Below are positions 36,642-44,537 of a DNA stretch of 64,000 nucleotides, piece by piece. Under the pieces are notes generated by a model. It had not been told where the DNA came from. It did not search any database and saw nothing but the letters and a program-made list of their open reading frames with translations. The first letter of the stretch is position 1. The number at the start of each line of letters is the position of its first letter. This stretch comes from Strix aluco (taxonomy: Eukaryota > Chordata > Aves > Strigiformes > Strigidae), in contig NW_027436638.1 of the NCBI RefSeq assembly GCF_031877795.1, positions 558,001 to 622,000 of the forward strand, given 5' to 3'. The translations under genes were made by a program, and so were the position numbers.

Positions 36642-39600
36642 ACAGGAATTCGAGTTCCTGGTAGATTCAGGGGCTGAAAGATCCACTATCCAGATAATGC
36701 CCCAGGGCTGTAAAGTATCGTCAGAAACGGCCCAAGTTATAGGAGCCAAGGGAGAACCCTTTGAAGTACCCATTATCAAAAATATAGTATTTGAAACACA
36801 TTCCAAATTTGGGATGGGATCATTATTATTAGTCCCTGAGGCTGATTACAATTTATTGGGTAGAGATCTAATAATAGAATTAGGAATTAATTTGGAAGTA
36901 AAAAATAAAGAACTAAAGATTAGGTTATGCCCCCTTCGAGTGGAAGATGAAAAGGAAGTTAACCCAGAGGTATGGTATACCCCAGAAACGATTGGTAAGC
37001 TACAGATACCTCCATTTTCAGTAACCATTATTAATCCGGAGGTACCTATACGAATCAAACAATATCCAATTCCACCAGAAGGAAAGTGGGGGTTAAAGCC
37101 TGAGATTGAAAGGTTACTTGAAAAAGGCCTTTTAGAACCATGTATGTCCCCCTTTAACACTCCCATCCTACCCGTAAAGAAATCAGATGGGTCTTATAGA
37201 TTAGTGCATGATTTAAGGGAAATTAACAAAAGAACCGTAACTCGATTCCCCATAGTGGCTAATCCTTATACCTTGCTTAGTAGGATAGGGCCAGAAAATC
37301 ACTGGTATAGTGTAATTGATTTAAAAGATGCCTTCTGGGCTTGCCCCCTGAGTGAGGAAAGCCGAAATTATTTTGCCTTTGAATGGGAAGATCCTGAAAC
37401 CCACCGTCGACAGCAATTAAGGTGGACGGTCTTACCTCAAGGATTTACCGAGTCACCTAATTTATTCGGGCAAGCATTGGAGAAAATTCTCCAAGAATAT
37501 GTGGTAAATGAAAATACCATCTTGATCCAGTATGTGGATGATCTTTTAATTGCAGGAAAGGAGGAAGCAATAGTAAGGCAAGAAAGCATTAAATTATTAA
37601 ACTTCCTGGCTCTAAAGGGACTGAAGGTATCACGATCCAAGCTACAATTTGTGGAAGAAGAAGTTAAATATCTGGGGCATTATTTATCAAAAGGAGAAAA
37701 GAGAATAGATCCCGAACGAATAAAAGGGATATTGTCAATACCCCCTCCTACAAATAAAAAGCAGATAAGACAATTATTGGGTCTGGTCGGGTATTGCAGA
37801 CAATGGATTGAAAATTATAGCAGCAAAGTAAAATTTTTGTATAATAAATTGAGCCAGGATAACCTGCTAAAATGGACTGTGGAAGATGAACAACATTTGG
37901 AACAACTGCGAAAAGATCTTATAACTGCCCCAGTACTAAGCTTACCTGACCTAAAAAGACCCTTTTCCCTCTTTGTTAATACTGATGAGGGAACTGCCTA
38001 TGGAGTCCTTACCCAGGACTGGGCAGGGAAAAAGAAACCAGTAGGATATCTGTCTAAGTTACTAGACCCGGTTAGCAAGGGTTGGCCCACCTGCCTACAA
38101 GCAGTAGTAGCAGCTGCACTCCTGGTAGAAGAAGCAAATAAAATAACTTTTAATGGAGAATTAAGGGTTTTATCGCCTCATAACATTCGGGGCATCTTGC
38201 AACAAAAGGCAGAAAAATGGGTCACAGATTCCAGGCTTTTAAAATATGAAGGAATATTGATTGATTCCCCAAAACTATCCCTGGAAGTCACAACCCTCCA
38301 GAATCCAGCCCAGTTCCTGTACGGAGAACCCTGGGACTCACAGTTGATACATGATTGTTTCATAACCATAGAAAGTCAAACTAAAATTAGACCAGATTTG
38401 GAAGAGGAAGAACTAGGAGAAGGAGAAAAATTATTTGTGGATGGCTCGTCACGAGTAGTGAATGGGAAAAGAAAATCAGGATATGCAATTATTAAAGGAC
38501 CAAATCTCAAAGTATTGGAATCAGGACCATTAAATCATTCCTGGTCAGCCCAGGCGTGTGAATTATATGCAGTGCTAAGAGCTTTGGAATATCTAAGAAA
38601 TAAAGTAGGAACTATATTTACCGACTCTAAGTATGCATATGGAGTAGTGCATACCTTTGGGAAAATATGGGAAGAAAGAGGATTAATAAATTCACAGGGA
38701 AAGGACATAATCCATCAGGAATTAATAGTGCAGATATTAAAAGCTCTACGGGGTCCAAAAGGAATTGCAGTGGTACATCTAAAGGGACATCAAAAAGGAG
38801 TGGATATCCGAAATAGGGGAAACAATGTAGCTGACCGAGAAGCAAAAAGAGCAGCCCTAAAAGACTGGACCCCAGTTGATACTCTTAGCCACGATACCTC
38901 AGAGGTAAAGAAATACAGATTGTATAGCTTCACCCTGCAGGAGAAAGCTAAATTAAAGGAGATGGGCGTAAAAGAAAACCAGGGGGGACATTGGAATCTC
39001 CCCGATGGGAGAACTATTCTACCAAAAACACTTGCATTAGAAACTTTGCAAAGGTTTCACGATCAGACTCATTGGGGAGTACAAGCATTAGTAGACCAAT
39101 TTGCTACTAAATATATGAGCATTGGAATATATAATTTGGCAAAACGAGTAGTAGAAGACTGCCTAATTTGCAAAAGGGTCAATAAAACCCAAGTTAGAGA
39201 AAGACCACTGGGTGGCAGACAGCTTGCCCACAGACCATTTGCTAACATTCAGATAGATTTTACTGAGCTACCAAAAGTGGGAAGATATAAATATTTGCTA
39301 GTGATAGTAGACCATCTAACTCATTTTGTAGAGGCTTTCCCCACTGTTAGAGCAACTGCTCACACAGTAGTAAAAATACTGTTGGAAAACATAATACCAA
39401 GATATGGAATGAGTGAAGTTATTGACTCAGATCGAGGTCCCCACTTTGTGTCTAAAATAATACAGGAGGTTTTGGTAGCAATGGGAACAAAATGGGAACA
39501 TCATACACCATGGCATCCCCAAAGTTCGGGGAAAGTAGAGAGGATGAATGCAGAAATTAAGAAACAGCTCACCAAACTAATGATGGAAACCCGGTTATCC

Positions 39601-40065
39601 TGGGTGAAGTGTTTACCACTCGCACTACTTAATTTGAGAACTAGACCAAGGGCTGATCTTGGGATTTCACCTTTTGAGATGCTATACGGAATGCCTTATG
39701 ATTTAGAGGAACCCCAAGACCATCCTAGAGTAAGAGACCAGAAATTAAACTCCTATATTATAAACTTAATGAAATATCGAAATGAATTATGGAAAAAGGG
39801 AATGGTGGTGCAAAGACCTCCTCTGGACTTGGCTATTCATAAAATCCAGCCAGGAGACTGGGTATTAATTAAATCATGGAAGGAATCATCATTAACCCCT
39901 CAATGGGACGGACCTTACCTTGTATTGCTTACCACAGAGACTGCTGTCCGAACTGCTGAACGAGGTTGGACCCATGCCCGCTTAATAAAAGGACCTATCA
40001 CTAACTCTTCGTGGAAAATCACCAGCCCGGTTGGAGACTTGAAATTAAAATTCCAGAGGACTTAA
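36565..40065 (+). CDS. pol: Pro-Pol (protease, reverse transcriptase, RNase H, integrase)
   Basis: 1166 codons from the base after the gag UAG to TAA, in the gag frame and expressed by readthrough; there is no own ATG at the start. Protease: LVDSGAE (Asp at residue 34), DSG rather than the commoner DTG. Reverse transcriptase: a VIDLKDAF block and the YVDD catalytic box at 37531-37542 (residue 323). RNase H: VDGSS with Asp near 626, then TDSKYA and GNNVADREAK. Integrase: HX3H (from 39058) and CX2C zinc domain, catalytic D898, D956 and E992 with 35 residues between the last two, and a C-terminal domain with WDGPYLVLL, the GPY/F module of gamma- and epsilonretroviruses. No stop or frameshift and all catalytic residues are present, so it may encode active enzymes. 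The TAA overlaps the ATG of the next frame (TAATG). Confidence 0.95.
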   Translation, partial: GCQGLYLLGTQKHKEPLIKVKVGPQQQEFEFLVDSGAERSTIQIMPQGCKVSSETAQVIGAKGEPFEVPIIKNIVFETHSKFGMGSLLLVPEADYNLLGRDLIIELGINLEVKNKELKIRLCPLRVEDEKEVNPEVWYTPETIGKLQIPPFSVTIINPEVPIRIKQYPIPPEGKWGLKPEIERLLEKGLLEPCMSPFNTPILPVKKSDGSYRLVHDLREINKRTVTRFPIVANPYTLLSRIGPENHWYSVIDLKDAFWACPLSEESRNYFAFEWEDPETHRRQQLRWTVLPQGFTESPNLFGQALEKILQEYVVNENTILIQYVDDLLIAGKEEAIVRQESIKLLNFLALKGLKVSRSKLQFVEEEVKYLGHYLSKGEKRIDPERIKGILSIPPPTNKKQIRQLLGLVGYCRQWIENYSSKVKFLYNKLSQDNLLKWTVEDEQHLEQLRKDLITAPVLSLPDLKRPFSLFVNTDEGTAYGVLTQDWAGKKKPVGYLSKLLDPVSKGWPTCLQAVVAAALLVEEANKITFNGELRVLSPHNIRGILQQKAEKWVTDSRLLKYEGILIDSPKLSLEVTTLQNPAQFLYGEPWDSQLIHDCFITIESQTKIRPDLEEEELGEGEKLFVDGSSRVVNGKRKSGYAIIKGPNLKVLESGPLNHSWSAQACELYAVLRALEYLRNKVGTIFTDSKYAYGVVHTFGKIWEERGLINSQGKDIIHQELIVQILKALRGPKGIAVVHLKGHQKGVDIRNRGNNVADREAKRAALKDWTPVDTLSHDTSEVKKYRLYSFTLQEKAKLKEMGVKENQGGHWNLPDGRTILPKTLALETLQRFHDQTHWGVQALVDQFATKYMSIGIYNLAKRVVEDCLICKRVNKTQVRERPLGGRQLAHRPFANIQIDFTELPKVGRYKYLLVIVDHLTHFVEAFPTVRATAHTVVKILLENIIPRYGMSEVIDSDRGPHFVSKIIQEVLVAMGTKWEHHTPWHPQSSGKVERMNAEIKKQLTKLMMETRLSWVKCLPLALLNLRTRPRADLGISPFEMLYGMPYDLEEPQDHPRVRDQKLNSYIINLMKYRNELWKKGMVVQRPPLDLAIHKIQPGDWVLIKSWKESSLTPQWDGPYLVLLTTETAVRTAERGWTHARLIKGPITNSSWKITSPVGDLKLKFQRT

Positions 40066-40712
40066 TGGACTTGGACCCTTACAGGATTGAGTATTTACCT
40101 AACCCTTATTACTTAGATGATGGACTTATAAGTAATGATGATGTTAGAATAAGGTGTGGAAATAAGTACTGTAATTGTCATCCCTTTGTATGTTATACCT
40201 GTAAGGTATGCAAGGAAAGGTGGTGGACTCATTGTGTTAAAGGATACCCTCCCCGAGGGGTTTGCATTTCCTGTTATAAATCGCAAAGGGAAATCACTAA
40301 TTGGACATTAACCTGCAAAATATCTAAAGGAGAATTAACCTCAGGCTCAAAAGAATGGTGGGATATATTTACAAAAGGAATTGAACCAAATTTTTATTGT
40401 TATCACCCGAATGAACCAAAGCCTTTTGTAGCGGAAATCACTGAGAGCCTCTGTCGTAAGCTCATCAGTAAAGTCCGTTGTGACGTTCCTGAAATTAAAC
40501 ATACAAATTGGAGACCCTATTTTACGAGACAGGATCTTAGACAGCGAGTGTTTCCTCCTGAAGAGCATCCTTGCTGCCGAGAAGATGGTACACCTCGTGG
40601 CTCGAAGCACCCGAGTCGACGAGCGAGGCAGAGGGAAAGACGACTGTGGAGGAAGGAGCCGTCCAACTGGAGCGTTGCTGAGATGCTGGCAGAATTACCA
40701 CGGAATTGGTAA
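40065..40712 (+). CDS. accessory ORF between pol and env: Cys-rich, Arg-rich, function unknown
   Basis: 215 codons in a frame different from both pol and env. Its ATG (40065) overlaps the pol TAA as TAATG; the frame is open about 18 codons upstream but without ATG. Residues 31-70 hold nine cysteines, C31-x4-C-x-C-x4-C-x2-C-x2-C-x7-C-x9-C-x2-C, with His next to the third, a likely zinc-binding fold. The middle (about 75-155) is rich in Trp and aromatics. Residues 178-197 form an arginine-rich stretch including RRARQRERRLWRK, resembling RNA-binding/nuclear-import motifs of complex-retrovirus regulators. The last 15 residues (SVAEMLAEL) have export-signal-like spacing. The first about 415 bases are covered by neither pol nor the env frame, so an open frame here is unlikely to be chance. 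The last 230 overlap the env leader. Expression could be by reinitiation after pol or from a spliced mRNA. I know of no equivalent in simple gammaretroviruses; function is inference only. Confidence 0.75.
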   Translation: MDLDPYRIEYLPNPYYLDDGLISNDDVRIRCGNKYCNCHPFVCYTCKVCKERWWTHCVKGYPPRGVCISCYKSQREITNWTLTCKISKGELTSGSKEWWDIFTKGIEPNFYCYHPNEPKPFVAEITESLCRKLISKVRCDVPEIKHTNWRPYFTRQDLRQRVFPPEEHPCCREDGTPRGSKHPSRRARQRERRLWRKEPSNWSVAEMLAELPRNW

Positions 40713-42627
40713 AGAAAAATGGGTGAATAACATACTTTTAACCCTGTCTGCATTTCACAGGAATCAACACAGAGGGAATCTGGTATACAGGGGAACATCA
40801 TCTCAAACCTTGCATATCATAATTGTAATATTGTTATGGTTAAAATTAAGTTATTGTACTGCAGAACTGGAAACACATCAACCTTTTAAATGGTCCCTAA
40901 CCAGATTAGATGGTAAAATCTTACGTACATCAACTGTACCAGGGGCTCCAAGCTTCATTGTGGGATTGTGTGATCTAACGGGAATAGACCACTGTGGTAA
41001 AATTTTGAATTTAACAGGATTTTACATGTGTCCTAGTTCCAACCGAGGGAAACCATATTGTAATTACCCTGGCCATTATTTTTGTGCCTATTGGGGCTGT
41101 GAAACTATCGCTTCTGATTGGGCTCCAGGAGGAGGACCAGATCAGTATCTTAAAGTAGGATTTGGTCCAGCTGGGTGTACACCACCTTGGAAAGGTCCCT
41201 CAGGAGAGATGCTCTCTAAAGGAACATGTTCATATATATATATTAATATAAAAAACCCAGAAGACCCAGGGTGGATCCTGGGAAGAACCTGGGGAATTAG
41301 ACATTGGGAACCTGGAGCAGATCGGGGAAATCTTATAACAATTAAGAAAGAAATTGCACCTAATGAAACCCCAGAACCCATTGGACCAAATCTGGCAATT
41401 TCTACTATTAATGTTAAAAACAATACCACTAATTACCAGAGAAAGTATACCCAACCCACTAATTTGACCTCTGAAATCAATATATATGGATATAGTACTC
41501 TATGGAAAATTATGCAAGCTAGTTATGGGATACTAAACAAAACCAAACCTGAGTTAACGAAAGACTGTTGGTTATGTTATAATATTAGACCACCTTTTTA
41601 TGAGGCTGTAGGAATGACTGCTAAAGCTAAAAGAGTAAATGGAACTAACCCTGCACGGTGCATATGGAAAAAAGGAAAGGACCAGACACAGGGACTCACT
41701 TTGTCCCAAGTAACAGGTAAAGGGAGATGCATTGGAAAGGTCCCCACCCATAAAATGCATCTCTGTGGAGCAAAAATATCAAAAAACGAGAGACCTGCAC
41801 AGTGGCTGATTCCCGCCGCTAATACGAAATGGATATGTTCAAACATTGGGATCACCCCGTGTATATCTCTTGTTGCATTTAACGAAAGCAGTGAATACTG
41901 CATTCAGGTATCAATAATACCACGTATTACTTACCATCCTAGCGAATATATTTATGATCAGCATATAACCCCTGAACATCATTTAGTAAAACGAGAACCA
42001 ATCACTGTCCTTACCATCGCTACTCTTCTCACCATCAGTGGTATAGGCGCAGGAACAGGAATCGCCTCCTTAGTAAACAATCAAAAAGAAATGAAGGCAC
42101 TCCGAGTAACAGTAGACGAAGATCTCGGTAAAATCGAGCTAGCGATTGATGGATTGGTAAAGTCATTAAGATCCTTATCTGAGGTAGTAATGCAAAATAG
42201 AAGGGGATTAGATCTCTTATTACTACAACAAGGAGGATTATGTGTAGCACTCAAGGAAGAATGTTGTACTTATGCAGACCATACAGGGGTAACAATTGAT
42301 ACAATGACTGAGTTACGAAAGAGGTTAGAACAACGAAAACGGGAAAGAGAGGCTCAACAGAGCTGGTATGAATCCTGGTTCAATTATTCCCCTTGGCTAA
42401 CAACTTTGCTTTCGACTATAGCTGGCCCTCTGCTGTTGCTTATTTTGGGATTAACTTTTGGACCATGCATTTTTAACAAACTAATTACAATTGTAAAAAG
42501 TCGCTTGGAAGCTGCACACTTAATGCTTGTTAGAGCTAAATACGAACCACTCCGAGGAGATATGGAAATGGAAGAAAGCTTGAATTTGAGTCAACAAGAA
42601 TTAAAAAGGTTTAGTGAACAAAATTAA
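40585..42627 (+). CDS. env: Env glycoprotein precursor (SU-TM)
   Basis: 680 codons from the first ATG of the frame (40585, good context), although a spliced leader could provide another start. The first about 75 residues, overlapping the accessory ORF, are basic; a hydrophobic signal core follows (about 76-93, ending in SYCTA), then mature SU. SU has many cysteines, several N-glycosylation sequons and a CWLC motif (CXXC, residues 328-331), as in covalently linked gamma-type SU-TM. A furin-like LVKR site ends at 470 (41994). TM has a hydrophobic alanine/glycine/isoleucine N-terminus acting as fusion peptide, coiled-coil heptads, the conserved QNRRGLDLL block, CX6CC (from 553), a membrane anchor (about 604-630) and a tail containing YEPL, a YXXL sorting motif. 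The gene is uninterrupted and about the usual gammaretroviral length. The assignment is secure; receptor and activity are unknown. Confidence 0.93.
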   Translation: MVHLVARSTRVDERGRGKDDCGGRSRPTGALLRCWQNYHGIGKEKWVNNILLTLSAFHRNQHRGNLVYRGTSSQTLHIIIVILLWLKLSYCTAELETHQPFKWSLTRLDGKILRTSTVPGAPSFIVGLCDLTGIDHCGKILNLTGFYMCPSSNRGKPYCNYPGHYFCAYWGCETIASDWAPGGGPDQYLKVGFGPAGCTPPWKGPSGEMLSKGTCSYIYINIKNPEDPGWILGRTWGIRHWEPGADRGNLITIKKEIAPNETPEPIGPNLAISTINVKNNTTNYQRKYTQPTNLTSEINIYGYSTLWKIMQASYGILNKTKPELTKDCWLCYNIRPPFYEAVGMTAKAKRVNGTNPARCIWKKGKDQTQGLTLSQVTGKGRCIGKVPTHKMHLCGAKISKNERPAQWLIPAANTKWICSNIGITPCISLVAFNESSEYCIQVSIIPRITYHPSEYIYDQHITPEHHLVKREPITVLTIATLLTISGIGAGTGIASLVNNQKEMKALRVTVDEDLGKIELAIDGLVKSLRSLSEVVMQNRRGLDLLLLQQGGLCVALKEECCTYADHTGVTIDTMTELRKRLEQRKREREAQQSWYESWFNYSPWLTTLLSTIAGPLLLLILGLTFGPCIFNKLITIVKSRLEAAHLMLVRAKYEPLRGDMEMEESLNLSQQELKRFSEQN

Positions 42628-42632
42628 GAAAT

Positions 42633-42644
42633 AGAAAAGGGGGG
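42633..42644 (+). promoter_or_regulatory. polypurine tract
   Basis: AGAAAAGGGGGG lies six bases after the env stop and is followed by AT and then the 3' LTR (TGTGATAG at 42647). It is the expected primer for plus-strand synthesis. The two bases between it and TG fit the dinucleotide removed at integration. Confidence 0.9.
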
Positions 42645-42646
42645 AT

Positions 42647-43177
42647 TGTGATAGATTGGGTGGGTTTGTTCACTAAAATGTCAGCAGGATAAAGTGCTTG
42701 TTTGCTTGGCAGGATATGCTGGGGGCCTCTTGGTGGGTGAGACCCAGATACCGTTAGGCCTGCTTAATCAGCCCCCACAGGTCTGGTCTCCACCCAGATG
42801 CCGTTAGGCCTGCTTAATCAGCCCCCACAGGTCTGGTCTCCACCCAGATGCCGTTAGGCTTGCTTAATCAGCCCCCACAGGTCAAGTCTCCACCCAGATA
42901 TTGAGAGGATCGAATAAGGAAGATTGAGAACCTCCATCCCTGCGACCCCCTAGTAGCAAAACGAACATGCGCAGAGCATATCGAAAGAAACTACGTCAAC
43001 CGGGAAGAAGACTGTATATAAAAAGGGACTGTAAAAAGGGAAGAGGGCCGCCGTTGATGGAGTGGAGACTCCCCGGCTGCCCAGCGCTGATTTTTGCTCA
43101 CTAACTTTGCTTGCTGAAATTATAATAAATTCTGATTGGGTTGGAAACTTTTGGTCTCGGTTTCTCAACATATAACA
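42647..43177 (+). repeat. 3' LTR with three 50-bp tandem units
   Basis: 531 bp, with the same ends as the 5' LTR. Only three 50-bp units (starts at 42747, 42797 and 42847) are present, against six in the 5' LTR. It also has a 3-base insertion (GGGAAGAAGAC against GAGAAGAC) near 43003. These two changes explain the 147-bp length difference exactly. TATATAAAA lies near 43015-43023 and AATAAA near 43124-43129. Outside the repeats the two LTRs are almost identical. Confidence 0.95.
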
Positions 43178-43720
43178 GGGTGAATCCTTTCACCAACGAC
43201 GCACACCATGCACCAAAATCATACATCTTATGTGGAACGTACTCATACATATTCATTAAGTATTCATGCATAAACATAACAATTCCTGGAAATCATTATC
43301 ATACTCTCCTCCTATTTCCGATTCTGCACAGTAGAGTCCAGAAGCACCTGGATGGGTCTGGGGTGTAATGTGAGTTGGTGGGTAATGAGTCGGTGGTCGC
43401 GATCTCCCCCTGTCGGAGTTACCTATTGCCTGAGGACACTTTCTTGGCTTAAACTTACATGTTGCTTCAGCCGATTTCCCTATTTTCCCATTAATTTGGA
43501 TTCTGACATCTCTCTGCATTCTTTCAGGTTATTAAATACCTTATAAGTAAAATTATCTTGAATCTTAAGCCTGTTAGCTATAGTTCTAAATGTTCCTACT
43601 AGGTGATTCTGACCAATTCTTTCAGCCTTGGTACAGGGCTGTACAGGGGAGTTCGTAGTAGCCTCGGTTCCTGTATAGAGTGCAAATGCAGCATAGGATT
43701 TTTACTAAATATCTCTTATA
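43178..43720 (-). other. possible antisense retroviral remnant
   Basis: Directly after the provirus, the minus strand reads GGTGAAAGGATTCACCC at the provirus border, preceded (higher coordinates) by ATGAATATGTATGAG-like LTR-type sequence and a purine-rich GGAAATAGGAGGAGAG. Further up (about 43500-43715), roughly 70 minus-strand codons are open and contain TKAERIGQNHLVGTF and NLKECREMSES. The arrangement of coding remnant, purine tract and then LTR-like end suggests an old element in reverse orientation. I do not recognise the peptide, and no family can be named. Confidence 0.3.
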
Positions 43721-44018
43721 ATTCTATAGACCTATTAAAATTAAACAAATTAATACTAATCTATATTAAATCAATAACATATCAAATCAGTAACATTGGT
43801 ATACTGCTGTTGGATTGGGGTGTATTTATTTATTTAAAGTCTCATGAACAGCAGCTTGTAGTTGGCACCACCTGTCAGCTTTTCAGTGACCAGTATAAAA
43901 GGAGCTGATGGTTTGTTTCTTTGGGTGGAGGTAAGCCTGGGGTGTTTGTCATCTCTGCTGGAATCTGCTCTTAATACCTGTTTAACAGAGCATCTTGTCT
44001 CAGGGACTTCTTTTCTAA
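43721..44018 (+). other. no gene; TATA-like box and splice-donor-like motif
   Basis: AT-rich, with AGTATAAAAGGAGCTG near 43890 and GGAGGTAAGCC about 35 bases later. These look like a promoter followed by a 5' splice site, but no transcript or coding exon is evident. Confidence 0.25.
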
Positions 44019-44537
44019 TGCATATTAGGTGATGATTGCTGGGAGTTCTGTGTTGTTACTTCATATCAAACTAGTTGTCAACAAAATCCCTTTGAATATT
44101 GGAGCATTTTTAAGAAAGAAAAGAATGTGGTAGAATTTTCTTCAAGCAATTGCAGTAGAAGCCCTAAAAGCATAGATCTAGAACAAAAAAAAAAAATAAT
44201 TTTGAAAAACATGGCAAAAAATGAAAGGCGAAGCATTGAAGAAGTGGTCATAGGACTCGGAACTGACCTTGTTTTGGTTCTGTTGTTCTGACTTACCAAA
44301 AATATTCTGAAAATAAGAATTCAAAACAGTAAGTGGAAACATGCATATACTGATTATCCTTAAAGATTCTGTAAAATGTAGGGAAATTTTATTACAGCTG
44401 TGCTCATAGAACAGGAAGAGGAAGATGTATCCTCAGGATATTTTCCTGCAATTTTGGAGCGTTTTTGCCAGAATTCCAACAGTGATGTGATAAAAGCTTC
44501 CAGACCTCTCTGTTTGGAAGAGCTCTGCCTTGGGTAA
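44019..44537 (+). other. two short unrecognised open segments
   Basis: A 90-codon frame without an early ATG (44019-44291; contains NPFEYWSIFKKEKN) is followed by a second segment, 44398-44537, opening right after a TTTTATTACAG acceptor and containing VLIEQEEEDVSSGY. Both have protein-like composition, but neither matches a family I know and no donor joins them. They could be exon remnants of a gene or of a transposon, or chance. Confidence 0.25.

Larger units (their letters stand above)
34011..43177 (+). mobile_element. full-length gammaretrovirus-like endogenous provirus
   Basis: Complete order: 5' LTR, PBS for tRNA-His, leader, gag, UAG stop, pro-pol in the same frame, an extra open frame, env, polypurine tract, 3' LTR. 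All coding frames are uninterrupted over their expected lengths. The LTRs match base for base over most of their length apart from three 50-bp repeat units, a 3-bp indel and few substitutions, so the insertion is young. Flanks are GGGGG before the 5' LTR and GGGTG after the 3' LTR, a 5-bp match with one difference; if the first two LTR bases are counted as flank, GGGTG matches exactly. The 5' side is minisatellite and the 3' side is not. Single zinc knuckle in gag, same-frame readthrough and a CX6CC transmembrane motif place it with class I elements; PBS(His) recalls the HERV-H group. Confidence 0.95.

Noticed and set aside
36412-42250. Minus-strand frames opposite gag, pol and env
   Set aside because: Antisense shadows of well-supported viral genes.
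42950-43171. Minus-strand open frame repeated in both LTRs (also at 34464-35198)
   Set aside because: It overlaps the promoter, R and U5 region of the LTR and the leader in antisense, with no independent support.
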